A stretch of DNA of 64,000 nt from NCBI GenBank assembly GCA_030141605.1, contig JAQGDQ010000584.1, forward strand, positions 62,001-126,000. Direction: 5' to 3'. Below, one piece after another: positions 12,201 to 20,190 of the stretch. Source of the stretch: Tubiluchus corallicola (taxonomy: Eukaryota > Priapulida > Priapulimorpha > Priapulimorphida > Tubiluchidae). A program made the position numbers and the translations under genes. The notes below the pieces were generated by a model that saw only the letters and a list, made by a program, of their open reading frames with translations, made no database searches and had not been told where the DNA came from. How positions within the stretch are numbered: the stretch's first letter is position 1; every line of letters begins with the position of its first letter.

Positions 12201-15200
12201 TACTTTCTAAAACTACTCGGATGGCTTAATCAAAGAGTTATTCGTACAGTGTAAGCCCTCGCTTAATGACTCCCCATTTACCAACATTTCCTTTTAACGA
12301 TGCTGAACATATCACACCTTTTTTCTAACTTAAGGATGTATGTTTCATTTTCTCTACAATTTTTTTCTTTGCTCACAGCCATTTTTTATTTTGTCAACAC
12401 GTTTTTACCTAATTTGAAGTATTAAGGTGGTACATATTGCATTATTCTGTTCTAAAAACACATTTGTAAGCTCAACAGTGCATTATTGTAACGTTTTTGC
12501 TTCCTGACTGACTACACACTAAATTCTAGCCGTTTGTATCAAGCGACACCCGAGTTTAAACTTTATGCCAAGAAATTTTCTCTAACGACCTAGCTGTTGC
12601 TATAACAACCAACTTAGTACTACATGAAATTGTTTCAAGGTCGCTTCATGCAAGCTTGTTTAACTGCTAACTCTCTGTACATAGGCTTCAGTTTATGGAA
12701 AGAGAACAGCTAGCAAGTCTAGTTAGATACTGGTATGAAAGATAGGTGGTTTCAAACAAACAGAAAGAAATTAATCAGTAGAAATATGAATAAAACCCAT
12801 AAAACATTTAATTTATTGGCAGCATTGATTTTTGCTTTTGGAACGTATCACATCTTTTAGATTACTTTCTACGGAAGTCTTGGTTTCGTTTAACAATGTT
12901 TCGCTTAACGATGCGTTTTTCTGGAATGCATTATCGTCGTTAAGCGAGGACTTACTGTACATTGGATGTGTGAGTTTGCAAGTTTCCTGTTACAGTATAC
13001 TAAAACAGCTATGATATGTAAGAACTTTTCTGTGAAAATAACAACTCATGATCAACAACTCAGTCCGGAAAATAAGAGGCCATACAGATGCAATTGATAA
13101 ACACTAACTTTTCCTCCATTAAAATGCTCAGCTTTCAGACTTTAGCAAGGCTATACAGATGCAATTGATAAACACTAGCTTTTCCTGCATTAAAATGCTC
13201 AGTTTTCAGACTTTAGCAAGGCTATACAGATGCAATTGATAAACACTAACTTTTCCTGCATTAAAATGCTCAGCTTTCAGACTTTAGCAAGGCTATACAG
13301 ATGCAATTGATAAACACTAGCTTTTCCTGCATTAAAATGCTCAGTTTTCAGACTTTAGCAAGGCTATACAGATGCAATTGATAAACACTAGCTTTTCCTG
13401 CATTAAAATGCTCAGCTTTCAGACTTTAGCAAGGCCGTACAGATGCAATTGATAAACACTAACTTTTCCTGCATTAAAATGCTCAGCTTTCAGACTTTAG
13501 CAAGGCCGTACAGTTGCAATTGATAAACACTAACTTTTCCTGCATTAAAATGCTCAGCTTTCAGACTTTAGCATGTTTCTGTGTGTTTCAGGCTTTGAAG
13601 ACGGATTTGGTGCGAACACTTGTGTCCCGGTGTGTGATACTCTGCGAAGATGAAAGCATATATGAGCATGAGCAGGGTAGGATGGTTTGTTTTGAAATAG
13701 AAATTATTGAGTCTGCACTCAAGTTCACTTTCGTACGGTGTTACATCTGTTTAGAATGCAGCATTCAGACAAAGCGAGGTTCCTCGCCACGTGAATTTGA
13801 CAAGTAACTCTCGTGTTCAGACTGCAGCGCAAAACTTACTGCGAGTTACTCTTCCACAGTGAGTTTGAGCTGACACTCTCTTCTCTATTCACTGCAGTGG
13901 CGGCTCGTCGCTGAAATTAGTGGATGTACTGTTTCAGAAAACTTTTAGCCATTGTTTTAATACTGTGTAAAATGAAGCAATCGTGAAATTTTAATGTTGT
14001 AATTTGTAATTGCAATTTTAAACAAACAAACATGAAAATGTATACATAAACTTGATAAAATCATAAGAGAAAATATTGTTTTCTTACGGGTAGCCTAATT
14101 GTCACTGTTCAAGAATATGCTGCTACACGGTTTTTAAGCACGTGGCAACTGACAACACACACTGCATGAGTGACAGTATTCTTTTTACCTAAAATGCAGC
14201 ATCTCATCTCAACATGTGCACACGGCCGCATGCGCACAACAGCCAAAGACCACATTGCTTGAGCTATCAAGCAAACGGTACTACTCTCACGTGCTCTGGG
14301 CTGTACAAGTAAAAAGAAAGAACTAAAGAAAAAAAGACTTATAGAAGAAAATAAGTGGTGCAGTTGCACATAACCCATACAAAAGCCGCCACATGTTCAC
14401 TGTGAGACGTGTTCATACTAAACGGTTAATCAACTTGCTGCAACTGTCGGAGAGTTTGCAATACTTTTTACTAATTACACGAGATGCTTGTCACACTTTT
14501 ATCACTAAATTCTTCTGACGTTTTTCGTAAACATTGAAATAAGACTCACTTCCACGAAGGGCATAGATAAGTGTGACTGAAAATAATTATAGCAATTCTC
14601 AGTGATTTAATTCAGTTCGTTTTAATGTTAACAGATGTTATTACAGTCTTTGGAATGATTTTCTATCACGATTGTTTTCTAGTTCATTGCGTTGGTAAAA
14701 ATACACTGAACTGCAGGTTTCGAGTTCAAGTCTGTTTATTTTAAAATAAAATAAATCAGTTTTCTGTTTTGACTGTTCCAACTATAACACTTTGATAAGA
14801 GATATGAACTTTAAGAGATAACCTTTTCCAATTAGCCAAACTTTGAAGCAGTTTAAAACCTGCTTCACCAGAGACAGAGTGCATGGAAGACAGAGTGTTT
14901 ACAGAGTGACTGCCCGAATATGTTACCTTTTTTTAACAGCAAAGCGCTTCAAGGAAAACCGGGTGACTGTGTAAGCACGAATTCGGAATAAAGAATGCTC
15001 TAAAATATTGAAAGCTACAATAGTTTATTTTAAATCAAAGCTGAGATTAAATAATAATTACCTCGGATACTCAAATCTCGTTAAACTTTCAAAGCTACAT
15101 GCTGCTCAGTGAATCTACTAAGATTGGCAGCGGTGCTTTTTGTCACATTCGCATGGCTGACAAATAGAAGGCGGTACCGTGATAACCATGATCATATACT

Positions 15201-18082
15201 GCAGTATTAGTTTCTGACTTCATATGATGTAGAGCCCATTTTTGTGACATCACGCATCTAGGCAGTACTGTAACACTTACATAAATGTGCTTGATGCGCA
15301 AGTTAAGGTTCCTGCCATTGCACAAACTGGTTAGTTTCTTACGTAAGCAATAGCTGTGTTCGGTTGCCGTTAATTAACTTTCTAGGCTAATTATTCAAAT
15401 ATAAGGAACAATTGTTAACTTTTATAGACAAGAAAATGGATTTTTGGACAGTAAATTAAAATGAGATTGAGTCTAAACAATCGTCCGGTTTTTCTTTCAC
15501 TGAATCTGGAAGCTTTTTTTAACTAGGTGGCTTTCACGAGGTACCTCTTGGTACAAGCTATTATTGAGTCATTGTCCTGGTGGTGATAGTTTTTACAAAA
15601 CAAGAAGTAGGAAATACTTCAGAAAAAAAACAGAGAAATCAATCATCATATAACAGCAGAAACTATTTATATCAGGGGTGTGCAAATTATCTGACCAGTT
15701 GGGCCACATTAAACTTTCCCGCAATTCCTGCGGGCCACAGGCAGTATGATCAAGGAGCCAAGTACAGAAAGACCTAATAACGATTTTTTTGCAGATGACC
15801 TGCGTACATCATTACTACTACACTCAAGAAATTATTTTAGAAGTTATTAAAATTGATATTACAAACCATATATTTCTACTTTCAGGACAGATAGTGGTAA
15901 TTTCATTACAGTGCATATTAGTAATGTGTATCACACAGTCTGTGTAGTACAGTGACATTAAGCTACAACCGTCTTGTAAGGGTTAATGGCATCCGATCTA
16001 GTAGAAAAAACTACCCGCACTATCTTTGGGATCGTGGCACGGACTTCAGCTGGATACACTCAATTAATCACCTGGGCTGCACTTTCATTAGGTTGACAAA
16101 TCTCTTCGCGGGCCGCACAAATTCTCTCGGCAGGCCGCAATTTGCACACTCCTGATTTATATTGTGTATTAAGATTCCTTGTTTATTTCGCAGACCCGTC
16201 CACGGTCCTGGAAACTCCGATGCGAGTGTTTGTCCCTCTGCCTGGCACAAATTTGACTGTCTGTGATTACATATTCAACGGCGAGTCGTCCGCCGACTCG
16301 GTAGAACCGTTTAAAGAGCTACTGGGTATTGACGTCAGCAGTGAGAAAGTGGAATCAGACTGCGAAAGTTTTCCCGGTAATATTTACAGGAAAACAGAAA
16401 TAATAAGAATTCAACAGGAAACAAAGTAAAGAAGTTACTGGTTGTTTCCGGTGAAATGCTTAGATCATTTTTTTACTAAATTAGGTTTTATGTTAGGAAA
16501 ATCGCCTCTGAAAACATTTATTTTGATACAAGATTGTAAAAGTTTCTATTTTTACCTTTAATTTGCAGAATACTGAATTTGACTACAGTAAATGCTCGCT
16601 TAACAATGTTAATGCTTTCCAGAAAAACGCCTTTAAACGAAGCCAAGACTTCCATAGAAAGTGATGTAAAAGAATTGAGAGTTTTGTGGGTTTTATTCAT
16701 ATTTCTACTGATCAGTTTCTTTCTGATTGCTTGAAGCCACGTATCTTTCTATAATATCTAGCTAAACTTGCTAGCGGTTCTCTTTCCTTAACTTTGAAGC
16801 CTATATATATAATTATATATACATCTTATTCATATATATATATATAGACAGTTAGCAGTTAAACACTGTGTAGTGAAAGCCAGGCACTGCATGAAGCCAC
16901 CCCTCGAGACAATTTCATGTAGTACTAACCTGGTTGTTATAGCAACAGCTAGGTTGCAGACAAAAAAATCCTTGGTGCAAAAGTTTAAACTTCCATGTTT
17001 GGTGGAGAATTAAGTGAAATTAGTTTTGCTTCTGATTGTAAGTCTGTAATGAAATAATAATGTGTAATATATAAATGAGGATGAGACAAACCTAGTACAT
17101 ATAGTTACTACAATGTCTATGAAATTATATGAAGGTTATGTCTTTAATCTTGGCTTTTAAAACAGTCTTTGATTTGATGTCACATAGGTGACATGGTATG
17201 CACATACAGAGAACACATGCATATAGTAAACTGTTCTGTCGTATTATTCGTTTTTATACCCCCCAACAAAAAGTTATGAATGCCCCCCAACAAAAAGTTA
17301 TGAATACCTCCCAACAAAAAGTTATGAATGCCCCCAACAAAAAGTTATGAATGCCCCCCTAACAAAAAGTTATGAATACCCCTCAACAAAAAGTTATGAA
17401 TGCCCCCCTAACAAAAAGTTATGAATACCCCTCAACAAAAAGTTATGAATACCCCCAACAAAAAGTTATGAATACCCCCCCTAACAAAAAGTTATGAATG
17501 CCCCCTAACAAAAAGTTATGAATACCCCCAACAAAAAGTTATGAATACCCCCAACAAAAAGTTATGAATGCCCCCCAACAAAAAGTTATGATTATCCCCC
17601 CCAACAAAAAGTTATGAATGCCCCCCCCCCCCGAACAAAAAGTTAGTCGCATAAAAACTTGGTGACGGCCCATCCGTTTTATCCATCTTATAATAAAAAG
17701 GTATGCACAAGTTTAGACGCAAACGCAATAAGGCCGTTCAATTCTAGTGGAAATCCACAACATACATTTTTCTTCCAGGAGAGGAAGATTTACAGGATGA
17801 GCAGTTGAGTCGTTGCTCCAGCGAAAGCGAGTTGGAAATTGTCAAAAAGCAAGCGAGAAGTTATTTGTGTAAGTACTTGACTATCTGTGTCAGAAATATA
17901 CCTATTGAGACGCACAGCTGCTTACGTAGTTAAACAATACTCTACTTGGTTTGTAGGTGGGTTGGTGATAGTTATGTTGTTCGTTTTTTGCAGGGGTATT
18001 GATCAGCATTTTAGTGGCCATTGGTGCGGTCGTAGCTTCGTATTTTTACTTGAGAATTCCAGAACATGACGACAAGAAGTAA
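155..18082 (+). CDS. ODR4: ODR4 homologue, complete 11-exon gene
   Basis: Spliced gene of 11 coding exons (155-250, 689-898, 3927-4022, 7667-7810, 9536-9673, 10674-10853, 11810-11932, 13592-13676, 16194-16376, 17779-17868, 17994-18082), 1434 nt, 477 aa plus TAA. All junctions are GT-AG and phases match throughout. Recognisable family landmarks in order are MGRAVILDD with GLIIGQ, KDYVLHLATTP, the MLPGGLDVLGIF block, KPADLKFQ, the LVSRC helix, MRVFVPLPGTN and a single C-terminal membrane segment (about 449-468). The human protein is about 454 aa, so length fits. Family knowledge: ODR4 is a tail-anchored ER protein needed for odorant-receptor trafficking in worms, and it anchors the UFM1 protease UFSP2 at the ER in mammals. 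Exons 1-7 all begin and end in phase 0, so skipping any of them keeps the frame. The exon structure was read by eye, without transcripts. Confidence 0.95.
251..688. other. ODR4 intron 1
   Basis: AT-rich intron. I see no repeat, RNA gene or extra exon in it. Confidence 0.7.
689..898 (+). CDS. ODR4: ODR4 coding exon 2 (aa 33-102)
   Basis: Acceptor ctcctag, donor GTAAGA, phase 0 to 0, 70 codons. It encodes the KDYVLHLATTP motif, then a loop rich in Ser, Pro and Gly that is longer than in vertebrates, then DEKWISQHVKQ leading into the next exon's conserved core. GC-rich codons stand out against AT-rich introns. Confidence 0.95.
1889..2316. mobile_element. MITE with CGCTTAACGAC terminal motif, copy 1 (ODR4 intron 2)
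   Basis: Left end CTGTAAGCCTCGCTTAACGA follows a TA dinucleotide. The interior has repeated TTTTAACGACA-type motifs, and the right end carries the degenerate inverted match ending TTACTG before TA. The same ends and interior occur at 12247-12957. The TA target and internal motifs suggest a mariner/pogo-type non-autonomous element. The rest of intron 2 (899-3926) holds a degraded copy of the family at 27113-27524 (about 2885-3300) and no other gene. Confidence 0.7.
2885..3300. repeat. Degraded copy of the CCTTTTCACAG palindromic MITE family
   Basis: Blocks such as AAAGGTCAAAGGTTAAGTGTA, TGACAATGCCTCACAGCCCA and TTTGCTTTATCCACATGCCACGTGACAGTTGTA match the element at 27113-27524, in inverse order and orientation in part. 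Related pieces occur near 30830-30960 and 51850-52190. The ends are no longer clear here. Confidence 0.6.
3927..4022 (+). CDS. ODR4: ODR4 coding exon 3 (aa 103-134)
   Basis: Acceptor ttgcag, donor GTAAAT, phase 0 to 0. It encodes VTRMLPGGLDVLGIFVAA, the most conserved ODR4 block. The exon itself begins GTAACT, so the acceptor is followed directly by a donor-like sequence. Confidence 0.95.
4213..4713. mobile_element. pogo/Tigger-like MITE, TIR CAGTCATACCTC, copy 1
   Basis: The element starts CAGTCATACCTCCATTTTC after TA and ends GAAAACAGAGGTATGACTG before TA. Terminal inverted repeats extend into GGTTTTC(A/G)A...TCGACC-type motifs. Length is 501 bp. A second copy of 512 bp lies at 38059-38570. 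The TA duplication and TIR motif resemble pogo/Tigger elements. No transposase is present. Open frames on both strands inside it are not genes. Confidence 0.85.
5340..6140. repeat. Fragments of the CGCTTAACGAC MITE family
   Basis: Stretches at about 5350-5470 (TGCTTAGCGACATTTCGTTTTAATGACG) and 6085-6210 (AGTGACATTTCGCTTTAGC) match the interiors and ends of the elements at 1889 and 12247. No intact ends or target duplications are visible. The intervening sequence (5470-6050) is AT-rich without a recognised feature. Confidence 0.5.
6620..7060 (-). mobile_element. Non-LTR retrotransposon (LINE) 3' relic
   Basis: On the minus strand a broken frame reads KDKNRRLRWLGHL, then PVRITLMKAIKLLHKPPGKPKTT, the RLRWLGH...PxGxPxTTW pattern that follows the reverse transcriptase domain of many LINEs. 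In-frame stops interrupt it, so it is dead. A related 3'-end sequence without the coding part occurs at about 61300-61480 (shared TCTATTGTAG..ATTTATTAGAG). Confidence 0.7.
7094..7475. repeat. Tandem repeat, about 124-131 bp, 3 copies
   Basis: The block AAGCATTAAATAATCGAAGTCTTA recurs at 7094, 7218 and 7349, with most of the intervening sequence also repeated (GCATGCATTGCTTTTTGC, AATATCTTCAGTATTTAGAA). It lies about 190 bp before ODR4 exon 4. Confidence 0.85.
7667..7810 (+). CDS. ODR4: ODR4 coding exon 4 (aa 135-182)
   Basis: Acceptor ctatag, donor GTGAGT, phase 0 to 0, 48 codons. It reads VIFAISRLLSKHRM, then LVLQVCSASGRHSCRSFDV, matching the family's beta strand and Cys pattern. It too begins GTAATT directly after the acceptor. 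A minus-strand open frame over the same bases is a shadow. Confidence 0.92.
7923..8520. repeat. Dispersed TE with TTAAAGGACAAGAAAAGGGG end
   Basis: The segment beginning TTAAAGGACAAGAAAAGGGG and continuing with a GAAAAATCGCCTTAAAAATTAT block is repeated at 9209-9345. The downstream part (about 8320-8510, AAATGGCTGTGCCAAACGGTCATCG) is shared with 10310-10500 and 51710-51800. It looks like one non-autonomous transposon family with TTAA-like ends. Complete boundaries are not clear. Confidence 0.55.
8865..8945 (-). repeat. tRNA-derived SINE-like fragment
   Basis: On the minus strand the segment carries a B-box GGTTCAAACC and an A-box-like TAGCTAGAGTAGACC with roughly tRNA spacing, but no intact cloverleaf. 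It is probably a SINE head or tRNA relic. Similar B-box remnants occur at 9424-9446 (plus) and near 28505 (minus). Confidence 0.45.
9378..9452 (+). repeat. tRNA-like (Thr-TGT type) SINE head or pseudo-tRNA
   Basis: Contains an A-box-like TAGTCTAGTGACC, a foldable anticodon arm TTGG-loop-CCAA with loop centre TGT, and a T-arm TCTGG-TTCAAGT-CTGGG that pairs mostly by wobble. The acceptor stem does not pair convincingly. I judge it a tRNA-derived SINE or pseudogene rather than a working tRNA. Confidence 0.4.
9536..9673 (+). CDS. ODR4: ODR4 coding exon 5 (aa 183-228)
   Basis: Acceptor tctctag, donor GTTAGT, phase 0 to 0, 46 codons. KPADLKFQSISSKW aligns with the conserved PADWKYQ region, followed by a strand with VDWRVPI. 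A 32-bp minisatellite begins about 10 nt after the donor. Confidence 0.92.
9683..9853. repeat. 32-bp minisatellite, 5 copies (starts 10 nt after ODR4 exon 5)
   Basis: Unit TCTAGACTGTCAGTCACACT plus TCGAAGAGTGTG, at 9687, 9719, 9751, 9783 and 9815, nearly identical. Each unit contains the palindrome TCTAGA and TTCGAA. The array begins right after the exon 5 donor. Confidence 0.95.
10120..10500. repeat. Dispersed TE copy (TTGCACGTG...AAATGGCTG family)
   Basis: Shares blocks with 8320-8510, 28030-28300, 51660-51800 and 63640-63850 (hairpin-like GCACGTGTTTGCGAAAGCTCTCGCACGTG, CACTACATCACAACTGAA, ACAGCACCTTTTTTGTGCA). Open frames here are transposon noise. Confidence 0.6.
10674..10853 (+). CDS. 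ODR4: ODR4 coding exon 6 (aa 229-288)
   Basis: Acceptor tttttag, donor GTAAGT, phase 0 to 0, 60 codons. It starts AGLHPFCIDIWNSLALFDG, continues with an acidic DDDENLS stretch, then a Ser/Arg/Lys-rich loop (SSRGKKSRSR), and ends VFEVDLYSQT. A decayed copy of its 3' half lies at about 10954-11134. Confidence 0.92.
10954..11134 (+). pseudogene. Decayed duplicate of the 3' half of ODR4 exon 6
   Basis: Bases 10954-11134 repeat 10779-10953: the last 75 nt of exon 6, its donor and about 100 nt of intron. The copy has lost one A in the poly-A run, shifting the frame, and the donor GTAAGT has become ATAAGT, so it cannot be used as the original exon. The flanking intron matches closely (TTTGTTG(C/T)GAGTAGTTGTAAATGTTTAGT), which points to a recent local tandem duplication. 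Confidence 0.9.
11188..11776. repeat. 50-bp minisatellite, about 12 copies (ODR4 intron 6)
   Basis: Unit of 50-51 bp: ACTTTTGAGAAGCT(C)AGTATTTACTGTCAA(C/G)T(G)A, then CTGCAGTGT(C/G)TACAG. Variants recur in a higher-order pattern. Each unit contains a TACTGTCAACTGAC-type stretch followed by CTGCAG, resembling a branch point plus acceptor AG. The array ends 33 nt before exon 7. Confidence 0.95.
11810..11932 (+). CDS. ODR4: ODR4 coding exon 7 (aa 289-329)
   Basis: Acceptor gtttttcag, phase 0 to 0, 41 codons. It reads CGAMLSIRGNVHGRAYVHSKAS, matching the family's repeat of this strand. The donor is GTGATG, weaker than the others in the gene. It is chosen because EAVK must join ALKTDLV of the next exon, and reading through reaches a stop 20 codons later. 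A 50-bp minisatellite ends about 33 nt before the exon. Confidence 0.9.
12247..12957. mobile_element. MITE with CGCTTAACGAC terminal motif, copy 2 (ODR4 intron 7)
   Basis: The left end CAGTGTAAGCCCTCGCTTAA follows TA and the right end TTAAGCGAGGACTTACTG precedes TA. Length is 711 bp, more complete than the copy at 1889. An inverted truncated copy lies at about 16584-17005. Confidence 0.8.
13078..13574. repeat. 71-bp minisatellite, 7 copies, abutting ODR4 exon 8 acceptor
   Basis: Unit starts ATACAGATGCAATTGATAAA at 13082, 13153, 13224, 13295, 13366, 13437 and 13508. Each unit ends with TGCTCAGCTTTCAGACTTTAG, giving two acceptor-like AGs after a T-rich run. The last unit runs to about 18 nt upstream of the exon. 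Confidence 0.95.
13592..13676 (+). CDS. ODR4: ODR4 coding exon 8 (aa 330-358)
   Basis: Acceptor gtgtttcag, donor GTAGGA, phase 0 in, phase 1 out. It encodes the amphipathic helix ALKTDLVRTLVSRCVILCEDES. A 71-bp minisatellite reaches to about 18 nt upstream of the exon, so the acceptor region partly overlaps the end of the array. Confidence 0.92.
13899..14392. mobile_element. Non-autonomous DNA transposon, GGCGGCTCGT end, copy 1
   Basis: Begins CAGTGGCGGCTCGTCGC and ends with the inverted match AAAGCCGCCACA. The interior (TTTAGCCATTGTTTTAATA, CGGCCGCATGCGCACAACAGCC) is shared with 21820-22180. No transposase is present. A minus-strand 89-aa frame is internal noise. Confidence 0.6.
14951..15500. 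mobile_element. TTAA-target MITE (AGGAAAACCGG ends), copy 1
   Basis: Ends AAGGAAAACCGGGTGACTGT and ACAATCGTCCGGTTTTTCTT are inverted repeats. The interior matches 33930-34479 and 55390-55912 (GATTAAATAATAATTACCTC, GTTAAACTTTCAAAGCTACA). Copy 2 keeps TTAA at both ends, suggesting a piggyBac- or Kolobok-type target. Confidence 0.75.
15673..16154. mobile_element. hAT-type MITE 39 nt upstream of ODR4 exon 9
   Basis: The ends CAGGGGTGTGCAAATT and AATTTGCACACTCCTG are inverted repeats. Both sides carry the perfect 8-bp duplication ATTTATAT (15665-15672 and 16155-16162), the hallmark of hAT elements. The interior has GGGCC/GGCCG motifs and no transposase. Length is 482 bp. It lies in the 3' end of ODR4 intron 8. 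Confidence 0.92.
16194..16376 (+). CDS. ODR4: ODR4 coding exon 9 (aa 358-419)
   Basis: Acceptor atttcgcag, donor GTAATA, phase 1 to 1. It encodes MRVFVPLPGTNLTVCDYIF, a family signature, followed by an acidic region. A hAT-type MITE ends 39 nt before the exon, so the branch point and pyrimidine tract sit in the short remaining spacer or in the element itself. Confidence 0.95.
16584..17005. mobile_element. Truncated, inverted copy of the CGCTTAACGAC MITE
   Basis: Starts ACAGTAAATGCTCGCTTAAC and contains, in reverse orientation, interior blocks of the element at 12247-12957 (TTTTATTCATATTTCTACTG, TTGTTATAGCAACAGCTAGG). An AT microsatellite (16803-16850) sits inside it. Confidence 0.65.
17256..17641. 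repeat. C-rich 20-23-bp minisatellite, about 18 copies
   Basis: Unit CCCCCAACAAAAAGTTATGAATG with variable C-run length (4 to 12). It sits in ODR4 intron 9, about 138 nt before exon 10. The strand asymmetry is strong: C-runs on plus, G-runs on minus. Confidence 0.95.
17779..17868 (+). CDS. ODR4: ODR4 coding exon 10 (aa 419-449)
   Basis: Acceptor tcttccag, donor GTAAGT, phase 1 to 1. It is an acidic, Ser-rich linker (GEEDLQDEQLSRCSSES) followed by a basic juxtamembrane stretch (VKKQARSYL). It is poorly conserved in general, but its phase and position just before the membrane anchor support it. Confidence 0.9.
17994..18082 (+). CDS. ODR4: ODR4 last coding exon, membrane anchor (aa 449-477)
   Basis: Acceptor ttttttgcag, phase 1, ending in TAA at 18080-18082. 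It encodes WVLISILVAIGAVVASYFYL, a single transmembrane helix, then a short charged tail (RIPEHDDKK). The intron before it is only 125 bp. No AATAAA is seen close downstream; an ATTAAA near 18399 is a possible poly(A) signal. Confidence 0.93.
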
Positions 18083-18699
18083 TTTGCTGCTTATTTTTCT
18101 CCTTTGCTGCTTTTATGTGCAATTCCAAATGACGGAAATGGGAACAGCGATCGCATATGGCACTTCTTGACCATTGCTGATGGTACTTTGATACAATAAG
18201 AGTTCAAGATTTATTTATTTAGCCAGACATTTAAACAAATTGTTAGTGGGACCCTCTACACAACAGAAGCTGAAGATTGATGCTTCATGCTTCTTGTAGT
18301 AATGCCAGTCTCAGTGAAGGGTTGAGAGCTTCAGGTTCCATTATCAGCCACAATGATGTACTAAACATTGAAAACCTTTATGAAAGTTTGAATGTTTAAT
18401 TAAAAGTTAAGATAATTACTGACCTTCTTACGCATATGCCTTCTTACGCATACGCATTTGGCTTTTTCATCTGAGATATCATTTCAAAGTCGATGGTTTT
18501 TGTAATGTCACTTTCTACAGATATCATCGACAAATTATTTAGTTTCTCTTGTGAAATCGTTGACTGTAAGTATGTTTTAATCAGTTTTAAAGTGAACGTG
18601 TGCACGGTGCCCCCTCCTGGCGCAGCTCCCAGTTTGAACAAATCTTTCTAATTATCTTAAAACCGACCCTGATTATAATTACATTCGTTAAAACTGTGT

Positions 18700-18870
18700 G
18701 GCTGTGGGAACCTGTAGTGGCTGTGGAAACCTGTAATGGTAGTGGGAACCCGTAGTGGCTGTGGGAACCTGTAATGGCAATGGGAACCCGTAGTGGCTGT
18801 GGGAACCTGTAGTGGCTGTGGGAACCTGTAATGGCAGTGGGAACCCGTAGTGGCTGTGGGAACCTGTAAT
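18700..18870. repeat. 19-bp minisatellite, about 9 copies
   Basis: Unit GGCTGTGGGAACCTGTAGT, with GGCAGTGGGAACCCGTAGT variants. It lies downstream of ODR4, possibly in its 3' UTR. Three overlapping minus-strand frames here are repeat-coded artefacts. Confidence 0.95.
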
Positions 18871-19784
18871 GACAATGTAAGTGCATAAGTTATTGTAGTA
18901 GCTTTTGGTGGGTTTTATTCGCATTTTATGCATTTGATGTCAAGCCGTAAAGCTTCAGTGATACTAGTAACAGTGCAAACTTCGAAGCAGGTGGATAGCC
19001 GTAATAAGTTTAAAAACAGCCATGCAACTTTGAAGGTGAAGACAAAGGCATTTTAAAACATATCCCAGAAAACTTTCCATACAATCTTGTATTACTGAGC
19101 ATTATACTTAGTTGTTTGAAAGACTTATGTAACTAGAAAAAATCTTAATTTAAAATATTCGCACCAGCTGGTAAAAATATCCCAGTGTGCACTACTGACT
19201 CACCAAACACATTATTGATGTTGATCTTATTGAAAGGATTAAGTAATTTAAGCTTTTGCTTAGTTAATGAAGAATGCGCTAGGAGTGCTCTCAAACTTTC
19301 TGCAGTGTTATCTAAACTTCTCTCAGACTTCTGACAGTTAAGATTGCTGAGCATAACTGTCATTGCTGGAGTTTATTTTTCCTGGTAGCATCATTTCTGC
19401 AAAAGTAAAAAGTACCAGCTTAGAATACTTTAACATTTTTTGCTGGTAGGTGTCGCTACACAGTGCATAAAATACTTTCACTAGCAGTGTTTACTTTCTG
19501 GTGTCTCCATCTATTAAAATTTGTATTGAACTATCAAGAGCTAGTGTGTGTGTGTTTTAAAAACTTAAATGCACAAATGGAAGGATTAGGGGAAAAATAT
19601 GATGACAGTTTTTTTGTGCTTAAAGAATTTTTGCTATTAATATTAAGTTAGTGAACTGCTTTGTTCTTATAATGTTTGTTTACTAATAATCACATTCTAA
19701 TTGTTGATTGGTTGGGTGTAAATATTGATTTATCTGTGACAAGGTTCACTAAGTGTTTGACTGGTTTCATTACTGTGGTGCGTT

Positions 19785-20190
19785 CAGACTTTTCTCTTTC
19801 ACAGCAAACTCGCAAGTGTGAACTGCTTTGCGAGTTACTGTCGGCAAGTTATTGTAAACTCTCCAACAGTTACTGCAAGTTGATTTAATGTCTAGTGTGA
19901 ATGCCTCAGCGAGTTACTCTCGACACTTCTCGCACGGAATCAAGAAGCGAGTGTCAGCTCGTGCTTACTGTAAGAGAGTAACTCACAGCAAGTTTTGCTC
20001 TCTAGTCTCGGATATGCTTGCGAGTTACTTGCTGTGAATAGAGAAGTGAGTGTCAGCTCTCGCTTACTGTCAGAGAGTAACTCACAGCAAGTTTTGCTCT
20101 CTAGTCTCGAATATGCTTGCGAGTTACTTGCTGTGAATCGAGAAGTGAGTGTCAGCTCGCGCTTACTGTAACTCGCTAGTCTGTACGAAC
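19785..20190. repeat. Self-complementary repeat rich in GCGAGTTACT
   Basis: Multiple direct and inverted copies of GCGAGTTACT, CTCACAGCAAGTTTTGCTCT and GAAGTGAGTGTCAGCTC, including a near-perfect 100-bp duplication (about 19950-20060 against 20045-20160). Related pieces lie at 13820-13890 and 52960-53110. It is probably a foldback MITE family. Confidence 0.7.

Noticed and set aside
18587-18933. Three overlapping minus-strand frames with repeated YRFPQPLRVPTA
   Set aside because: 19-bp minisatellite read in three frames.
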